This document shows, piece by piece, positions 17,633 to 26,963 of a stretch of 64,000 nucleotides of DNA. The first letter of the stretch is position 1, and every line of letters starts with the position of its first letter. Source of the DNA: Betaproteobacteria bacterium (GTDB lineage: Bacteria; Pseudomonadota; Gammaproteobacteria; Burkholderiales; Rhodocyclaceae); contig JAGVUA010000065.1 of assembly GCA_019136545.1 (NCBI GenBank), positions 21,297-85,296 on the forward strand, in the 5' to 3' direction. The notes beneath the pieces are model-generated. The model was not told the origin of the DNA and made no database searches. It saw nothing but the letters and a program-made list of their open reading frames with translations. The position numbers were made by a program, and so were the translations under genes.

Positions 17633-18060
17633 CGCTCGCCCCGCGGGCTCGTGGCGCGAACGTCGCCGATGCGCCGCGCGCCATCGACGGCCAGACGAAC
17701 GACCAGATCGGGCGCGGGCAGATAAGGCTCGGCCCGGGCCGGCCATTCGACCAGGCAGATGCCGCTGCCATCGAAATATTCGTCAAGCCCTGCATCCAGA
17801 TACTCTTCCTGGTTATTGAACCTATAGAAATCAAAGTGATAGAAGTTTAATCCAGAAACAGCATGAATTTCAACCAAGGTGTAGGTGGGGCTTTTGACGG
17901 GACCGGCATCGCCCGAGGCGCGCAACAGGCCGCGCACCAGGGTCGTCTTGCCGGCGCCCAGGTCGCCATCGAGATACACGACCAGCCCCGCCGACAGGCA
18001 AGGCGCCAGCGCCGCGCCCAAGGCCAGCGTGGCGGTTTCGTCGGCCAGAATGATGTTCAT
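17572..18060 (-). CDS. tsaE: tRNA threonylcarbamoyladenosine biosynthesis ATPase TsaE
   Basis: A 162-residue P-loop protein of the t6A tRNA-modification complex (TsaBDE). Walker A is DGDLGAGKTTLV near 31-42, SPTYTLVE follows, and the Walker B-like HFDFYR and LVEWPAR are present. The C-terminal 20 residues overlap amiC. The start at 18060 is only 8 bp from the divergent queG start, so each promoter must lie inside the other gene. Confidence 0.95.
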   Translation of the reverse strand: MNIILADETATLALGAALAPCLSAGLVVYLDGDLGAGKTTLVRGLLRASGDAGPVKSPTYTLVEIHAVSGLNFYHFDFYRFNNQEEYLDAGLDEYFDGSGICLVEWPARAEPYLPAPDLVVRLAVDGARRIGDVRATSPRGERCLTNFVPPVALPSSTPPPA

Positions 18061-18068
18061 AATCGCGT

Positions 18069-19154
18069 ATGGATCAAGACAATTGGCGCGCACTGGCGGC
18101 GCGCATCAAGGACTGGGGCCGCGAACTCGGCTTCGCGGCCGTTCGCATCGTCAGCCCCGAGCTTCGGGATGCCGAGACGGGGCTGTTCGCCTGGCTGCAG
18201 GCCGGCTGCCACGGCGAGATGGATTATATGGCGCGTCATGGCGCCAAGCGCGCGCGGCCCGGGGAACTGCTGCCGGGGACGCGCGCCGTCATCATTGCGC
18301 GCATGAACTACCTGCCGGATGCGGCGAACGCAGCAGAGAACCTCGGCGATGGCCGGCGCGCCTATATCTCGCGCTATGCGCTGGGGCGGGATTACCACAA
18401 GCTGCTGCGCGCGCGCTTGCAAACGCTGGCGGCGCGCCTGGTCGCGGAGATCGGACCGCGCGGACAGCGCGTCTTCGTCGATTCGGCGCCGGTGATGGAA
18501 GTCGAACTGGCAACGCAGGCCGGGCTCGGCTGGCGCGGCAAGCACACGCTGTTGCTCGACCGCGATGCCGGCTCGTGGTTCTTCCTCGGCGAGATTCTCA
18601 CCGACCTGCCGCTGCCGCCCGATCCTCCGGTGACGGATCACTGCGGCAGCTGCCGCGCCTGCCTCGATGCCTGCCCGACCGGCGCCCTCACCGCGCCCTA
18701 CCAACTCGACGCGCGCCGCTGCATCTCCTATCTCACCATCGAGCTCAAGGGCGCGATTCCCGAGCAACTGCGGCCGGCGATCGGCAACCGCATCTACGGC
18801 TGCGACGACTGCCAGCTCTGCTGCCCGTGGAATCGCTTTGCGCCGCAATCGGGAGAACGGGATTGGGTGCCGCGCCACGGCTTGGACACGGCGACGCTGG
18901 TGGAACTGTTTTCATGGTCAAAGTCAGTCTTCGCGGAGCGCCTCGCCGGCTCGGCCATCCATCGGATCGGCCACGAGCGCTGGCTGCGCAACCTGGCCGT
19001 CGCGCTGGGCAACGCGCCGACGTCGCCCGACATCGTGGCAGCGCTCGAAGCGCGCCGCGACGACGAATCCGAACTGGTCAGGGAGCACGTGCAGTGGGCG
19101 CTGGCCCGTCACCGCGCCCGGTCGGCTGACCTCCCCGCAGTTACGTCTCCGTAG
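18069..19154 (+). CDS. queG: tRNA epoxyqueuosine reductase QueG
   Basis: A 361-residue cobalamin and [4Fe-4S] enzyme that makes queuosine in tRNA. Clusters are bound by CGSCRACLDACPTGAL near 192-206 and CDDCQLCCPWN near 245; RAYISRYALGRDYHK is the typical substrate region. A HEAT-like tail follows. At about 285 the usual acidic W(D/E)E-type segment reads WSKSVFAERL because a 24-bp repeat copy sits there. Divergent from tsaE. Confidence 0.96.
   Translation: MDQDNWRALAARIKDWGRELGFAAVRIVSPELRDAETGLFAWLQAGCHGEMDYMARHGAKRARPGELLPGTRAVIIARMNYLPDAANAAENLGDGRRAYISRYALGRDYHKLLRARLQTLAARLVAEIGPRGQRVFVDSAPVMEVELATQAGLGWRGKHTLLLDRDAGSWFFLGEILTDLPLPPDPPVTDHCGSCRACLDACPTGALTAPYQLDARRCISYLTIELKGAIPEQLRPAIGNRIYGCDDCQLCCPWNRFAPQSGERDWVPRHGLDTATLVELFSWSKSVFAERLAGSAIHRIGHERWLRNLAVALGNAPTSPDIVAALEARRDDESELVREHVQWALARHRARSADLPAVTSP
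18920..18943 (+). repeat. 24-bp dispersed motif, copy 4 (variant, in queG)
   Basis: Core AAAGTCAG, then TCTTCGCGGAG, then a shifted CGCCT. It encodes SKSVFAE in QueG. Confidence 0.55.
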
Positions 19155-19997
19155 TTACGTTCCCGTAGCGATCGGCCGCGCCGGATCGGCGCACCATTCG
19201 CTCCACGAACCGGGGTAGAGCCTGGAGCCTGCGAGGCCGGCGACCTCCATCGCCAGGATGTTGTGGCAGGCGGTGACGCCCGAACCGCATTGCTGGATCA
19301 CCTCGGCGGCCTGGCGCCCGTCCAGCAGCGCCTCGAACTCGGCGCGCAGTTCATCGGCCGGCCTGAAGTAACAACCGGAATCGTCCAGGTTGTCGAAGTA
19401 GAAACGGTTAACTGCGCCGGGAATATGGCCGCCCACCGGATCGAGCGTCTCCTGCGCGCCCGAAAAGCGCTCCGGGGCGCGGGCATCGACGATCAACATG
19501 CGCGTGCCGAGATGGGCCAGCACGAAGCCGGCATCGACCGTCAAGGCCTGCGGCCGGACCGGGAACGCCGTCGGCGCGAATACGGGCGTTTCCGTGACCA
19601 AGGCTTGCTTGGCGCGGCGCCAGCCGGGCAAGCCGCCGTCGAGCAACGCCACGTTGTCATGTCCGAGCCAGCGCAGCATCCACCAAAAGCGCGAGGCGAA
19701 CACGCCGCCCTCGTTGTCGTAGGCCACCACCTGGGTGTCCGGCCCGACACCCCATGCCCCCAATCGTTGGGCAAACACGGCCGGGTCGGGCAGCGGATGG
19801 CGGCCGTTGCGGCCGTTTTTCTCGCCGGAGAGATCGCGGTCGAGATGCAGGAAGGTCGCGCCGGGAATATGGCCCTTGGCGTAGGCGTCGGCGCCATACT
19901 CGACATTCTGGAGATCGTGGCGACAATCGAAGATCCGCCACGCGGGATCGCCAAGGTGCGCGATCAGTTCGTCGGTGCTGACCAGAGGCTTGCTCAC
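19155..19997 (-). CDS. sseA: sulfurtransferase (rhodanese, SseA-like)
   Basis: A 280-residue protein of two rhodanese domains. The inactive N-terminal half has HIPGATFLHLDRDLSG. The C-terminal half carries the active loop QQCGSGVTACHN with the catalytic Cys near 236. The loop form CGSGVTA is typical of mercaptopyruvate/thiosulfate sulfurtransferases. It could feed sulfane sulfur to carriers such as TusA, but it is far from the sulfur block. The GTG at 19997 overlaps the stop of the STAS gene (GTGA), indicating one operon. Confidence 0.9.
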   Translation of the reverse strand: MSKPLVSTDELIAHLGDPAWRIFDCRHDLQNVEYGADAYAKGHIPGATFLHLDRDLSGEKNGRNGRHPLPDPAVFAQRLGAWGVGPDTQVVAYDNEGGVFASRFWWMLRWLGHDNVALLDGGLPGWRRAKQALVTETPVFAPTAFPVRPQALTVDAGFVLAHLGTRMLIVDARAPERFSGAQETLDPVGGHIPGAVNRFYFDNLDDSGCYFRPADELRAEFEALLDGRQAAEVIQQCGSGVTACHNILAMEVAGLAGSRLYPGSWSEWCADPARPIATGT

Positions 19998-20350
19998 GGG
20001 GCCGTCTCCTCGGAGAGCCACGCCATGGCCTCGTCCTGGTCGTCGAACACGCGCAGGTCCGCCGACACGAACAATTGCTCCAGCCAGGCGCTCCAGGTCA
20101 CCCATTGGCTGTCGGTGATCACGGCGATGCGGCGAAAATCGCCCCCATGGCTGCGCGAGAACTTGATTTCCTCCCAAGCCATATCGACGGTGAAGCCGGC
20201 CATTTCGCGCAGGTCGAACAGCAGGTCCGGCGTTGCGCCATGGCTGACTTTGCCGAGCACCAGGTCTTCGAATTCCTTGAAATCGGCCAGCGTGAACTCG
20301 CCGAGAACGGTGATGGCGAGCAGCGACCCGCGCGCTTCGGTGGTGATCAT
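19994..20350 (-). CDS. SpoIIAA-like STAS-fold protein (DUF3478 type)
   Basis: A 118-residue protein with alternating strands and helices: LLAITVLGEFTLADFKEFEDLV, then LLFDLREMAGF and RIAVITDSQWV. This matches the SpoIIAA-like STAS family found widely in proteobacteria; the role is unknown, with lipid or stress links suggested for relatives. A CAGGAG site precedes the ATG. Residues KVSHGATP are encoded by a copy of the 24-bp repeat. Operonic with the rhodanese. Confidence 0.75.
   Translation of the reverse strand: MITTEARGSLLAITVLGEFTLADFKEFEDLVLGKVSHGATPDLLFDLREMAGFTVDMAWEEIKFSRSHGGDFRRIAVITDSQWVTWSAWLEQLFVSADLRVFDDQDEAMAWLSEETAP
20228..20251 (-). repeat. 24-bp dispersed motif, copy 5 (in STAS gene)
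   Basis: Core AAAGTCAG, then CCATGGCGCAA, then CGCCG; read in frame as KVSHGATP. Confidence 0.8.
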
Positions 20351-20378
20351 GTCGTGCTCCTGAATCGGGTTGGACTCA

Positions 20379-21242
20379 CTATAACTCAGCCCCGACGGCG
20401 TTGCGCGCCGAGGGCGTCCACGTCGTCGCCACGCCGGCGCCGACGATCAGGGCAATGCCCAGCCAAGCGGCAAGGGGCGGGGATTCCCGCCACAACACCA
20501 CGCCGAACACGCTGGAAAACGCCACCGTGCTGTAGGCGAGACTGGCGGCGGTGAGCGTGCGGCCGCGCGTGTACGCCGCCGTCATGCACAATTGCGCGGC
20601 GACGCCGAAGACGCCGACGCCGGCCAGCAACAGCCCGCCGGTGATGTCGATGGCGTGGAACGGATGCGACAGCAGCAGCCAGGGCAGCCCGCCGACGGCC
20701 GAAAACAGCGAGAAGTAGAACACTGTGCGCCACTCCGGCTCGCCCATGGCGCCGAGCTTCCGGACGTTGAGATAAGCCACGCTGGAGATGACGCCCGACG
20801 CCAGGCCGAGCATTCCGCCGAAAAGCTGTTGTCGTTCCATCGTCGGCTGGAGCACCAGCACCACGCCGACGAACCCCGCGGCCAACGCCGCGTACAACCT
20901 TGCCGAGGGCCGCTCGCCGACCCAAAACACCAGCAACAGGGCCAGGAAGAGCGGCGAGGTGTAATTGAGCGTGACGGCGGTGGCCAGCGGGATGAGGGTA
21001 ATCGCGTAGAAGTAGGCGACCAGCGAAACGAAGCCCGCCAGGCCGCGCCAGCAATGCGTTCCGGCATGGCGCGTGGCAAGCGGCAATCCGCGCCAAGCGA
21101 CGATGGCGCCAAGAATCACGGTGGCGACAAAACCGCGATAGAACACCAGTTCCCCGGCGCTGAACCGTTCGGCGCCCAGCTTCACGCATACGCCCATGCA
21201 GGCGAACAGGAAGCTGGCGGCAATCATCCACAAGGAAGCCAT
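20379..21242 (-). CDS. DMT-superfamily transporter (EamA family)
   Basis: A 287-residue membrane protein with about ten hydrophobic helices arranged as two EamA repeats. The first contains FYRGFVATVILGAIVAWRG and LNYTSPLFLALLLVFWVGER, and the second YSTVAFSSVFGVVLWRESPP. EamA proteins export metabolites or amino acids; the substrate is not predictable. The start at 21242 is the first Met of the first helix. A strong terminator lies between this gene and the upstream Rieske gene, so it is probably transcribed alone. Confidence 0.88.
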   Translation of the reverse strand: MASLWMIAASFLFACMGVCVKLGAERFSAGELVFYRGFVATVILGAIVAWRGLPLATRHAGTHCWRGLAGFVSLVAYFYAITLIPLATAVTLNYTSPLFLALLLVFWVGERPSARLYAALAAGFVGVVLVLQPTMERQQLFGGMLGLASGVISSVAYLNVRKLGAMGEPEWRTVFYFSLFSAVGGLPWLLLSHPFHAIDITGGLLLAGVGVFGVAAQLCMTAAYTRGRTLTAASLAYSTVAFSSVFGVVLWRESPPLAAWLGIALIVGAGVATTWTPSARNAVGAEL

Positions 21243-21250
21243 GGCCCGAA

Positions 21251-21283
21251 AAGAAAAGCGCCGGCCCGACGGCCGGCGCTTTT
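21251..21283 (-). terminator. intrinsic terminator after the Rieske oxygenase gene
   Basis: An 11-bp stem AAGCGCCGGCC / GGCCGGCGCTT with a 4-nt loop is flanked by A- and T-runs, so it could work on both strands. On the minus strand it is followed by TTCTTTT. Confidence 0.9.
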
Positions 21284-21298
21284 GCCGTTCGCCTCCGT

Positions 21299-22402
21299 CT
21301 AACCGAGGTGTTCGGCCATGACGCGCCGGTAGAACTCGTGGAAGTGCTGCATGCCGTCTTCCATCGGCGACTGGTAAGGCCCGACCTCGCTGCGCCCTTG
21401 CTTGAACAGGGCGTGGCGCCCGCGGTCCATGCGCTCGCCGATATCGTCGTCCTCGATGGCCGTTTCCATGTAGGCGGCCTGCTCGGCCTTGATGAACTCG
21501 GACTCGAACAGCGCGATGTCCTCGGGATAGTAGAACTCGACGACGTTGAGCGTCTTGTCCACGTCCTGGGGAATCAGCGTCGAGACGACCAGCACGTGCG
21601 GATACCACTCGACCATGATGTTCGGGTAATAGGTGAGCCACACGGCGCCCTGCTTCGGCATCTCGCCGTTGTAGTAGTCGATCACGGCCTGGTGCCACTT
21701 GGCATAGGTCGGCGAACCGGTCTTGGCCAGCGAGGTAATGCCGACTTTCTGCACCGAATACCAGTCGGCGAACTGCCAGGTCAGATCGTCACAAGTGACG
21801 AAATTGCCGAGCCCGGGGTGATAGGGCACGACGTGGTAGTCCTCGAGATAGACCTCGATGAAGGTTTTCCAGTTGTAGTTGCACTGGTGCAGTTCGACGT
21901 GGTCGAGCTTGTAGCCGGAAAAATCGAAGTCGGCCGCCACTTTCATGCCGGCCAGATCGACAGCGGCTGAACGCGGGCCCTTGAACAACAGGCCGTTCCA
22001 GCTTTCCAGCTTGCGCTTGTTCAGGTTCAGGCAGGGATTGGCCGGAAAGTGCGGCGCACCGATCAGTTCGCCCGCCGTATCGTAGGTCCAGCGGTGAATC
22101 GGGCAAACGATGTTCTGCGCCGTGCCGGAACCCTGCAACATGATGGCCTGGCGGTGGCGGCAGACGTTGGACATCTGGTAGATGCCGTCGGGCTGGCGCA
22201 CCAGGAGATGCGAGTGATCGGTCCACTCGGTCGAGCGATAGTTGTAGCGTTCCGGCACCATCAGTTCGTGACCGACGTACCCCGGTCCGGCATCGAAGAT
22301 AAGCTTTTTCTCCAATTCGAAAAGCTTTTCGTCGAAATACCAATCAACGGGGAACTGAGAAACGCCAGGATCAAGCTTGGCGCGGCTCGCGATGTCGGAC
22401 AT
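21299..22402 (-). CDS. Rieske non-heme iron oxygenase alpha subunit
   Basis: A 367-residue ring-hydroxylating oxygenase-type subunit. The Rieske [2Fe-2S] site is CRHRQAIML followed by CPIHRWTYD (about 91-118). The mononuclear iron site is visible as EVYLEDYHVVPYH near 182-194. Such enzymes oxidise aromatic, steroid or other compounds using a separate reductase; none is adjacent, so the substrate is unknown. The ATG at 22402 follows TTGGAGGTTGGG; the longer frame lacks homology. It is an isolated gene with terminator-like hairpins at both ends. Confidence 0.88.
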   Translation of the reverse strand: MSDIASRAKLDPGVSQFPVDWYFDEKLFELEKKLIFDAGPGYVGHELMVPERYNYRSTEWTDHSHLLVRQPDGIYQMSNVCRHRQAIMLQGSGTAQNIVCPIHRWTYDTAGELIGAPHFPANPCLNLNKRKLESWNGLLFKGPRSAAVDLAGMKVAADFDFSGYKLDHVELHQCNYNWKTFIEVYLEDYHVVPYHPGLGNFVTCDDLTWQFADWYSVQKVGITSLAKTGSPTYAKWHQAVIDYYNGEMPKQGAVWLTYYPNIMVEWYPHVLVVSTLIPQDVDKTLNVVEFYYPEDIALFESEFIKAEQAAYMETAIEDDDIGERMDRGRHALFKQGRSEVGPYQSPMEDGMQHFHEFYRRVMAEHLG

Positions 22403-22448
22403 GATTCCCAACCTCCAAGATGGACCGGAAACCGGAAACAGCGGAAAG

Positions 22449-22479
22449 AAAAAGGACAAAAGGCCCACTACTGGGCCTT
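22449..22479 (-). terminator. terminator-like hairpin in the leader of the Rieske gene
   Basis: AAGGCCCA, loop GTAG, TGGGCCTT, then TTGTCCTTTTTCTTT on the minus strand, about 50 nt before the ATG. It could be an attenuator or end an antisense transcript from xseB. Confidence 0.6.
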
Positions 22480-22565
22480 GAGCAAGTATAGCCAAATTTG
22501 ATCGCAAATTGACCCGGCAGCGCCGCTTGGAGTATCTTTTCCGCCTTTTTCAGCACTGCGACTTC

Positions 22566-22832
22566 ATGGCCAAGGCCAACCCATCGCCATCCGGCGAATC
22601 CTCTATCGCGTCTTTCGAATCCTCGCTCAAGGAACTCGAAGCGATCGTACAGTCGATGGAAGCTGGCGAAGCGCCATTGGAAGCGGCGCTGGCCTCCTAC
22701 GAGCGCGGCGTCGCGCTGGTCCGGCAGTGCCAGGAAACCTTGGCGGCGGTCGAGCGGAAATTGCAGGTGCTCGAAAACGGCACGCTGCGCGACGCGGATC
22801 TTGTCGACGGCGACGGTCCGGAGCGCCCATGA
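22566..22832 (+). CDS. xseB: exodeoxyribonuclease VII small subunit
   Basis: An 88-residue helical protein with the XseB pattern SFESSLKELEAIVQSMEAGEAPLE and LVRQCQETLAAVERKLQVL. It binds the large subunit XseA to degrade single-stranded DNA. The ATG at 22566 begins MAKANPSPSGE. A TTGACC/TATCTT promoter with an 18-bp spacer lies around 22510-22540. It overlaps ispA by ATGA; xseB-ispA-dxs is a standard betaproteobacterial operon. Confidence 0.93.
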   Translation: MAKANPSPSGESSIASFESSLKELEAIVQSMEAGEAPLEAALASYERGVALVRQCQETLAAVERKLQVLENGTLRDADLVDGDGPERP

Positions 22833-23698
22833 CGGACTTCAGCGGATGGATGGCGGCCATCCAGGCACGAACCGAGTCGGCGCTGGCGCGGTTTCTGCCA
22901 TCGGCCGACATGGCCCCGACGCGATTGCACGAGGCCATGCGGTACTCGGTGCTCGGCGGCGGCAAGCGCGTGCGGCCGTTGTTATGCCATGCCGCGGGAG
23001 AGATCTTTGGCCTCGCACCGGACGATCTCGATGCCCCCGCCTGCGCGGCCGAGCTGATCCACGCCTATTCGCTCGTCCATGACGATCTTCCGTGCATGGA
23101 CGACGACGTGCTGCGCCGTGGCAAACCGACCTGCCACGTCGAGTTCGACGAAGCCACCGCGCTGCTGGTCGGCGATGCCTTGCAGACACTCGCCTTCCAG
23201 GTGCTGGCGGAACATGGCGGCACGCCGCCGATGCTGGCGCTGCTTGCCCATGCCGCCGGCTCGCGCGGCATGGCCGGCGGCCAGGCCATCGATCTCGGCG
23301 CCGTGGGCAAGACCTTGTCGGTCGAAGAACTCGAGTTCATGCACATCCACAAGACCGGCGCCTTGATTCGCGCCGCGGTGCTGCTCGGCGCGCATGCCGG
23401 CGGCGCCGATGGCGACGCGCGCGCGGATCTCGCGCGGTTTGCCGGCCGCGCCGGACTGTTGTTTCAAGTGGTGGACGACATCCTGGACGCCGAAGCCAGC
23501 ACCGCGACGCTCGGCAAGACCGCCGGCAAGGACGCCGTGCAGAACAAGCCGACTTATGTCAGCCTGCTCGGCATTGCCGAAGCCAAGCGGAAAGCCGCGG
23601 AGCTGCGCGCCGAGGCGAAGCAAGCGCTCGAGCGTTTCGGCGCACGCGGCGCACGCCTGAGCGACTTGACCGACTACATCGCCGAACGCAGTTTCTGA
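22829..23698 (+). CDS. ispA: farnesyl/geranyl diphosphate synthase (IspA)
   Basis: A 289-residue trans-isoprenyl diphosphate synthase. The first aspartate motif DDLPCMDDD is near 85 and the second VVDDILD near 214; GGKRVRPLL is the substrate-binding opening. It condenses IPP with DMAPP and GPP to make farnesyl diphosphate for quinones and undecaprenyl carriers. The ATG overlaps the xseB stop. Confidence 0.96.
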   Translation: MTDFSGWMAAIQARTESALARFLPSADMAPTRLHEAMRYSVLGGGKRVRPLLCHAAGEIFGLAPDDLDAPACAAELIHAYSLVHDDLPCMDDDVLRRGKPTCHVEFDEATALLVGDALQTLAFQVLAEHGGTPPMLALLAHAAGSRGMAGGQAIDLGAVGKTLSVEELEFMHIHKTGALIRAAVLLGAHAGGADGDARADLARFAGRAGLLFQVVDDILDAEASTATLGKTAGKDAVQNKPTYVSLLGIAEAKRKAAELRAEAKQALERFGARGARLSDLTDYIAERSF

Positions 23699-25557
23699 TG
23701 ACCTATCCCCTGCTTGAAGCCATCGACGATCCCGCCGACCTGCGCGCGCTGCCGCGCGAGTCGCTCAATGCGTTGGCGCAGGAGTTGCGCGCCTTTCTGA
23801 TCGAGTCCGTGTCCAAGACGGGAGGGCACCTTTCCTCCAATCTCGGCACGGTGGAACTGACCATCGCGCTGCACTATGTATTCAACACGCCGGAGGACCG
23901 CCTGGTCTGGGATGTCGGCCACCAGACTTACGGCCACAAGGTGCTGACCGGCCGCCGCGCCGGCATGGCGAAGCTGCGCATGAAAGACGGCATCGGCGGC
24001 TTTCCACGGCGGTCCGAGAGCGTCTACGACACGTTCGGCGTCGGCCATTCGTCGACCTCGATCTCGGCCGCGCTCGGCATGGCGATCGCCGCGCGCCAGC
24101 AACGCGAGCAAGGCGGCCTGGACCGGCGCGTCGTCGCCATCATCGGCGACGGCGCCATGTCGGCCGGACAGGCCTTCGAGGCCCTCAACAACGCGGGCGT
24201 CGCGGATGCCAACCTGCTGGTGATCCTCAACGACAACGACATGTCGATCTCGCCGCCGGTGGGCGCCCTCAACAAGTACCTGGCGAGGTTGCTTTCCGGC
24301 CGCACGTTCAACGCTGCCCGCCGCGCCGGCGAAAAGGTGCTGTCGGTGTCGCCATCGTTGCTGGAATTGGCCAAGCGCGCCGAGGAGCATTTGAAGGGCA
24401 TGTTCGTGCCCGGAACGCTGTTCGAGGAATTCGGTTTCAATTACATCGGCCCGATCGACGGCCACGATCTCGAAGCCCTGATTCCGACCCTGGAAAATCT
24501 GCGCCAGCTGAAAGGCCCGCAGTTCCTGCACGTCATCACCAAGAAAGGGCAAGGCTACAAACTGGCGGAGTCGGACCCGGTGCTGTACCACGGCGTCTCG
24601 AAATTCGACAGCGCCAACGGCATCGACTCCGGCAAGGGCGGCGGCAAGCTCACCTATACCCAGATCTTCGGCGACTGGCTGTGCGACATGGCGAAGGCGG
24701 ACGAGCGGCTGGTCGGCATCACGCCGGCAATGCGGGAAGGGTCCGGGCTGGTGCGCTTCGCCGAGGAATTCCCGGCGCGCTACCACGACGTCGGCATCGC
24801 CGAGCAGCATGCCCTGACCTTCGCCGCCGGTCTGGCCTGCGAGGGCATGAAGCCGGTGGTGGCCATCTATTCGACGTTCCTGCAGCGCGCCTATGACCAG
24901 TTGATCCACGACGTCGCCCTGCAGAACCTGCCTGTCATGCTGGCGATCGATCGCGGCGGCCTGGTCGGCGCCGACGGCGCCACCCATCAGGGCGCCTTCG
25001 ATCTCTCCTATCTGACCTGCGTGCCGAACATGGTGGTCATGGTGCCGGCGGACGAGAACGAATGCCGGCTGATGTTGACCACGGCCTTCCGCATCGACGG
25101 TCCCAGCGCGGTGCGCTATCCGCGCGGCAGCGGTCCCGGCGTATCGCCATCGCTGACTTTGGCGACGCTGCCGGTCGGCAAGGGCGAAATCCGCCGGCAA
25201 GGGAAACGCATCGCGATCCTCGCCTTCGGCACGCTGCTCTCGGCGGCGCTGGAAGCCGCCGACACGCTGGATGCCACGGTCGCCAACATGCGCTTCGTCA
25301 AGCCGCTCGACCGCGATCTGGTCGTGCAACTCGCCAATACGCACGACGTATTGGTCACGCTCGAAGAAAACGCTGTGATCGGCGGCGCCGGCGCGGAAGT
25401 CGCACGCGCGCTGGAAACGCTGGCGCTCAAGACGCCCTTGCTGCGGCTCGGCCTGCCCGACCATTTCATCGAGCATGGCGACCAGGCGCAGATGCTGGCG
25501 GAACTCGGGTTGGACGCCGCGGGTATCATTCGCCAAGTGCAAGCCTTTATTAGTTGA
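23698..25557 (+). CDS. dxs: 1-deoxy-D-xylulose-5-phosphate synthase
   Basis: A 619-residue thiamine-diphosphate enzyme that starts the MEP isoprenoid pathway from pyruvate and glyceraldehyde 3-phosphate. The TPP motif [18 protein letters not shown] is near 150, with [12 protein letters not shown] before it and the transketolase-like [15 protein letters not shown] near 365. The ATG overlaps the ispA stop (TGATG). A repeat copy encodes VSPSLTLA near residue 482, in a variable linker. Confidence 0.98.
   Translation: MTYPLLEAIDDPADLRALPRESLNALAQELRAFLIESVSKTGGHLSSNLGTVELTIALHYVFNTPEDRLVWDVGHQTYGHKVLTGRRAGMAKLRMKDGIGGFPRRSESVYDTFGVGHSSTSISAALGMAIAARQQREQGGLDRRVVAIIGDGAMSAGQAFEALNNAGVADANLLVILNDNDMSISPPVGALNKYLARLLSGRTFNAARRAGEKVLSVSPSLLELAKRAEEHLKGMFVPGTLFEEFGFNYIGPIDGHDLEALIPTLENLRQLKGPQFLHVITKKGQGYKLAESDPVLYHGVSKFDSANGIDSGKGGGKLTYTQIFGDWLCDMAKADERLVGITPAMREGSGLVRFAEEFPARYHDVGIAEQHALTFAAGLACEGMKPVVAIYSTFLQRAYDQLIHDVALQNLPVMLAIDRGGLVGADGATHQGAFDLSYLTCVPNMVVMVPADENECRLMLTTAFRIDGPSAVRYPRGSGPGVSPSLTLATLPVGKGEIRRQGKRIAILAFGTLLSAALEAADTLDATVANMRFVKPLDRDLVVQLANTHDVLVTLEENAVIGGAGAEVARALETLALKTPLLRLGLPDHFIEHGDQAQMLAELGLDAAGIIRQVQAFIS
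25137..25160 (-). repeat. 24-bp dispersed motif, copy 6 (in dxs)
   Basis: Core AAAGTCAG, then CGATGGCGATA, then CGCCG, antisense to dxs. Confidence 0.8.
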
Positions 25558-25651
25558 GTATTTTTATCGGGAATGCTATTCTCGGGCCAGAATCAATGAC
25601 TCGGTAGCCGAAGCGAGCCGCCGCGCACCCCCACCCCGAAAGAGCGTTCTT

Positions 25652-26455
25652 ATGAACATCAGAGATCCTATGGCCATTCCAGACGTACAAGGCAGCGCCG
25701 ATTCACGCCGGCTACCCATCAACAAGGTCGGCATCAAGTCGGTGCGGCATCCCGTGCGCGTGCTCGACAAGAGTGGCGGCGTCCAGCACACCATCGCCAG
25801 CTTCAACATGTATGTCGGGCTGCCCCACAATTTCAAGGGCACGCACATGTCGCGCTTCCTCGAGATTCTGAACGGCTACGAGCGCGAGATCTCGGTGGAA
25901 AACTTCGAAGCCATGCTGCGCGAAATGGTGAAACGGCTCGAGGCCGAGACCGGCCACGTCGAGATGAATTTCCCGTATTTCATCAACAAGCAGGCGCCCG
26001 TGTCCGGCGTCAGGAGCCTGATGGATTATGAAATCACCTTTACCGGCGAAATTCTGGCCGGGGACGTTTATCGCCAGACCATGAAGGTCGTGGTCCCGGC
26101 CACCAGCCTCTGCCCGTGCTCGAAGGAAATTTCGGAACGCGGCGCCCACAACCAGCGCTCGCACATCACCGTCACCGCCCGCACCAACGCTTTCGTCTGG
26201 GTCGAGGATTTGGTGCAGATGATCGAAGAGCAGGCATCGTGCGAGGTGTATGGCTTGCTCAAGCGCACCGACGAGAAGTACGTCACCGAACGCGCCTATG
26301 ACAACCCGAAATTCGTCGAGGACATCATCCGCGACGTCGCGGGCATGCTCAATGCCGACGCGCGCATCGACGCCTATGTTGCCGAGGCCGAGAATTTCGA
26401 GTCCATCCACAACCACTCGGCTTACGCGCTGATCGAGCGGGACAAGACGCAGTAG
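25652..26455 (+). CDS. folE2: GTP cyclohydrolase FolE2 (type IB)
   Basis: A 267-residue COG1469 enzyme converting GTP to dihydroneopterin triphosphate for folate or queuosine precursors. Signatures are [14 protein letters not shown], the metal-site segment [19 protein letters not shown] near 150-168, and [13 protein letters not shown]-like helices. FolE2 replaces zinc-dependent FolE in many betaproteobacteria. The start at 25652 is preferred; an ATG at 25670 is possible. A GC-rich hairpin terminator follows. Confidence 0.95.
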   Translation: MNIRDPMAIPDVQGSADSRRLPINKVGIKSVRHPVRVLDKSGGVQHTIASFNMYVGLPHNFKGTHMSRFLEILNGYEREISVENFEAMLREMVKRLEAETGHVEMNFPYFINKQAPVSGVRSLMDYEITFTGEILAGDVYRQTMKVVVPATSLCPCSKEISERGAHNQRSHITVTARTNAFVWVEDLVQMIEEQASCEVYGLLKRTDEKYVTERAYDNPKFVEDIIRDVAGMLNADARIDAYVAEAENFESIHNHSAYALIERDKTQ

Positions 26456-26477
26456 CGCCGCCAGGACCTGAAATGAC

Positions 26478-26509
26478 AACGGGGCGCTCACGCGCCCCGT
26501 TGCTATTTT
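26478..26509 (+). terminator. terminator after folE2
   Basis: AACGGGGCGC, loop TCAC, GCGCCCCGTT then GCTATTTT, between the convergent folE2 and rplS genes. Confidence 0.75.
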
Positions 26510-26529
26510 GGCGATCGCAGTCCGGGCGA

Positions 26530-26916
26530 TCAGGCCTTGTCGGCGGACTTGTCGACGGTGCGCGCCTGCAGCTTTTCCTTGATGCGCGCCGACTTGCCGG
26601 AGCGTTCGCGCAAATAGTAGAGCTTGGCGCGGCGCACATCGCCGCGGCGCTTCACGTCAATGCTGGCGACCAGCGGCGAATAGGTCTGGAAAGTCCGCTC
26701 GACGCCCTCGCCAGCCGAAATCTTGCGCACGATGAAGCTGGAGTTGAGGCCGCGGTTGCGCTTGGCGATCACCACGCCTTCGTAGGCCTGCAGACGTTCA
26801 CGGCTGCCTTCCTTCACCTTCACCTGGACGACCACGGTATCGCCGGGCGCAAAAGCCGGGATGGTTTTTCCAAGGCGGGCGATTTCTTCCTGCTCGAGTT
26901 GCTGAATCAGATTCAT
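26530..26916 (-). CDS. rplS: 50S ribosomal protein L19
   Basis: A 128-residue bL19 protein. [52 protein letters not shown] and [22 protein letters not shown] are diagnostic. It sits at the 30S-50S interface. The ATG at 26916 has an AGGAGAAC site. Last gene of the rpsP-rimM-trmD-rplS operon. Confidence 0.98.
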   Translation of the reverse strand: MNLIQQLEQEEIARLGKTIPAFAPGDTVVVQVKVKEGSRERLQAYEGVVIAKRNRGLNSSFIVRKISAGEGVERTFQTYSPLVASIDVKRRGDVRRAKLYYLRERSGKSARIKEKLQARTVDKSADKA

Positions 26917-26963
26917 GTCGTGTTCTCCTTGTCGATTCGACCCTATTTGTAACGACCGCAGAG

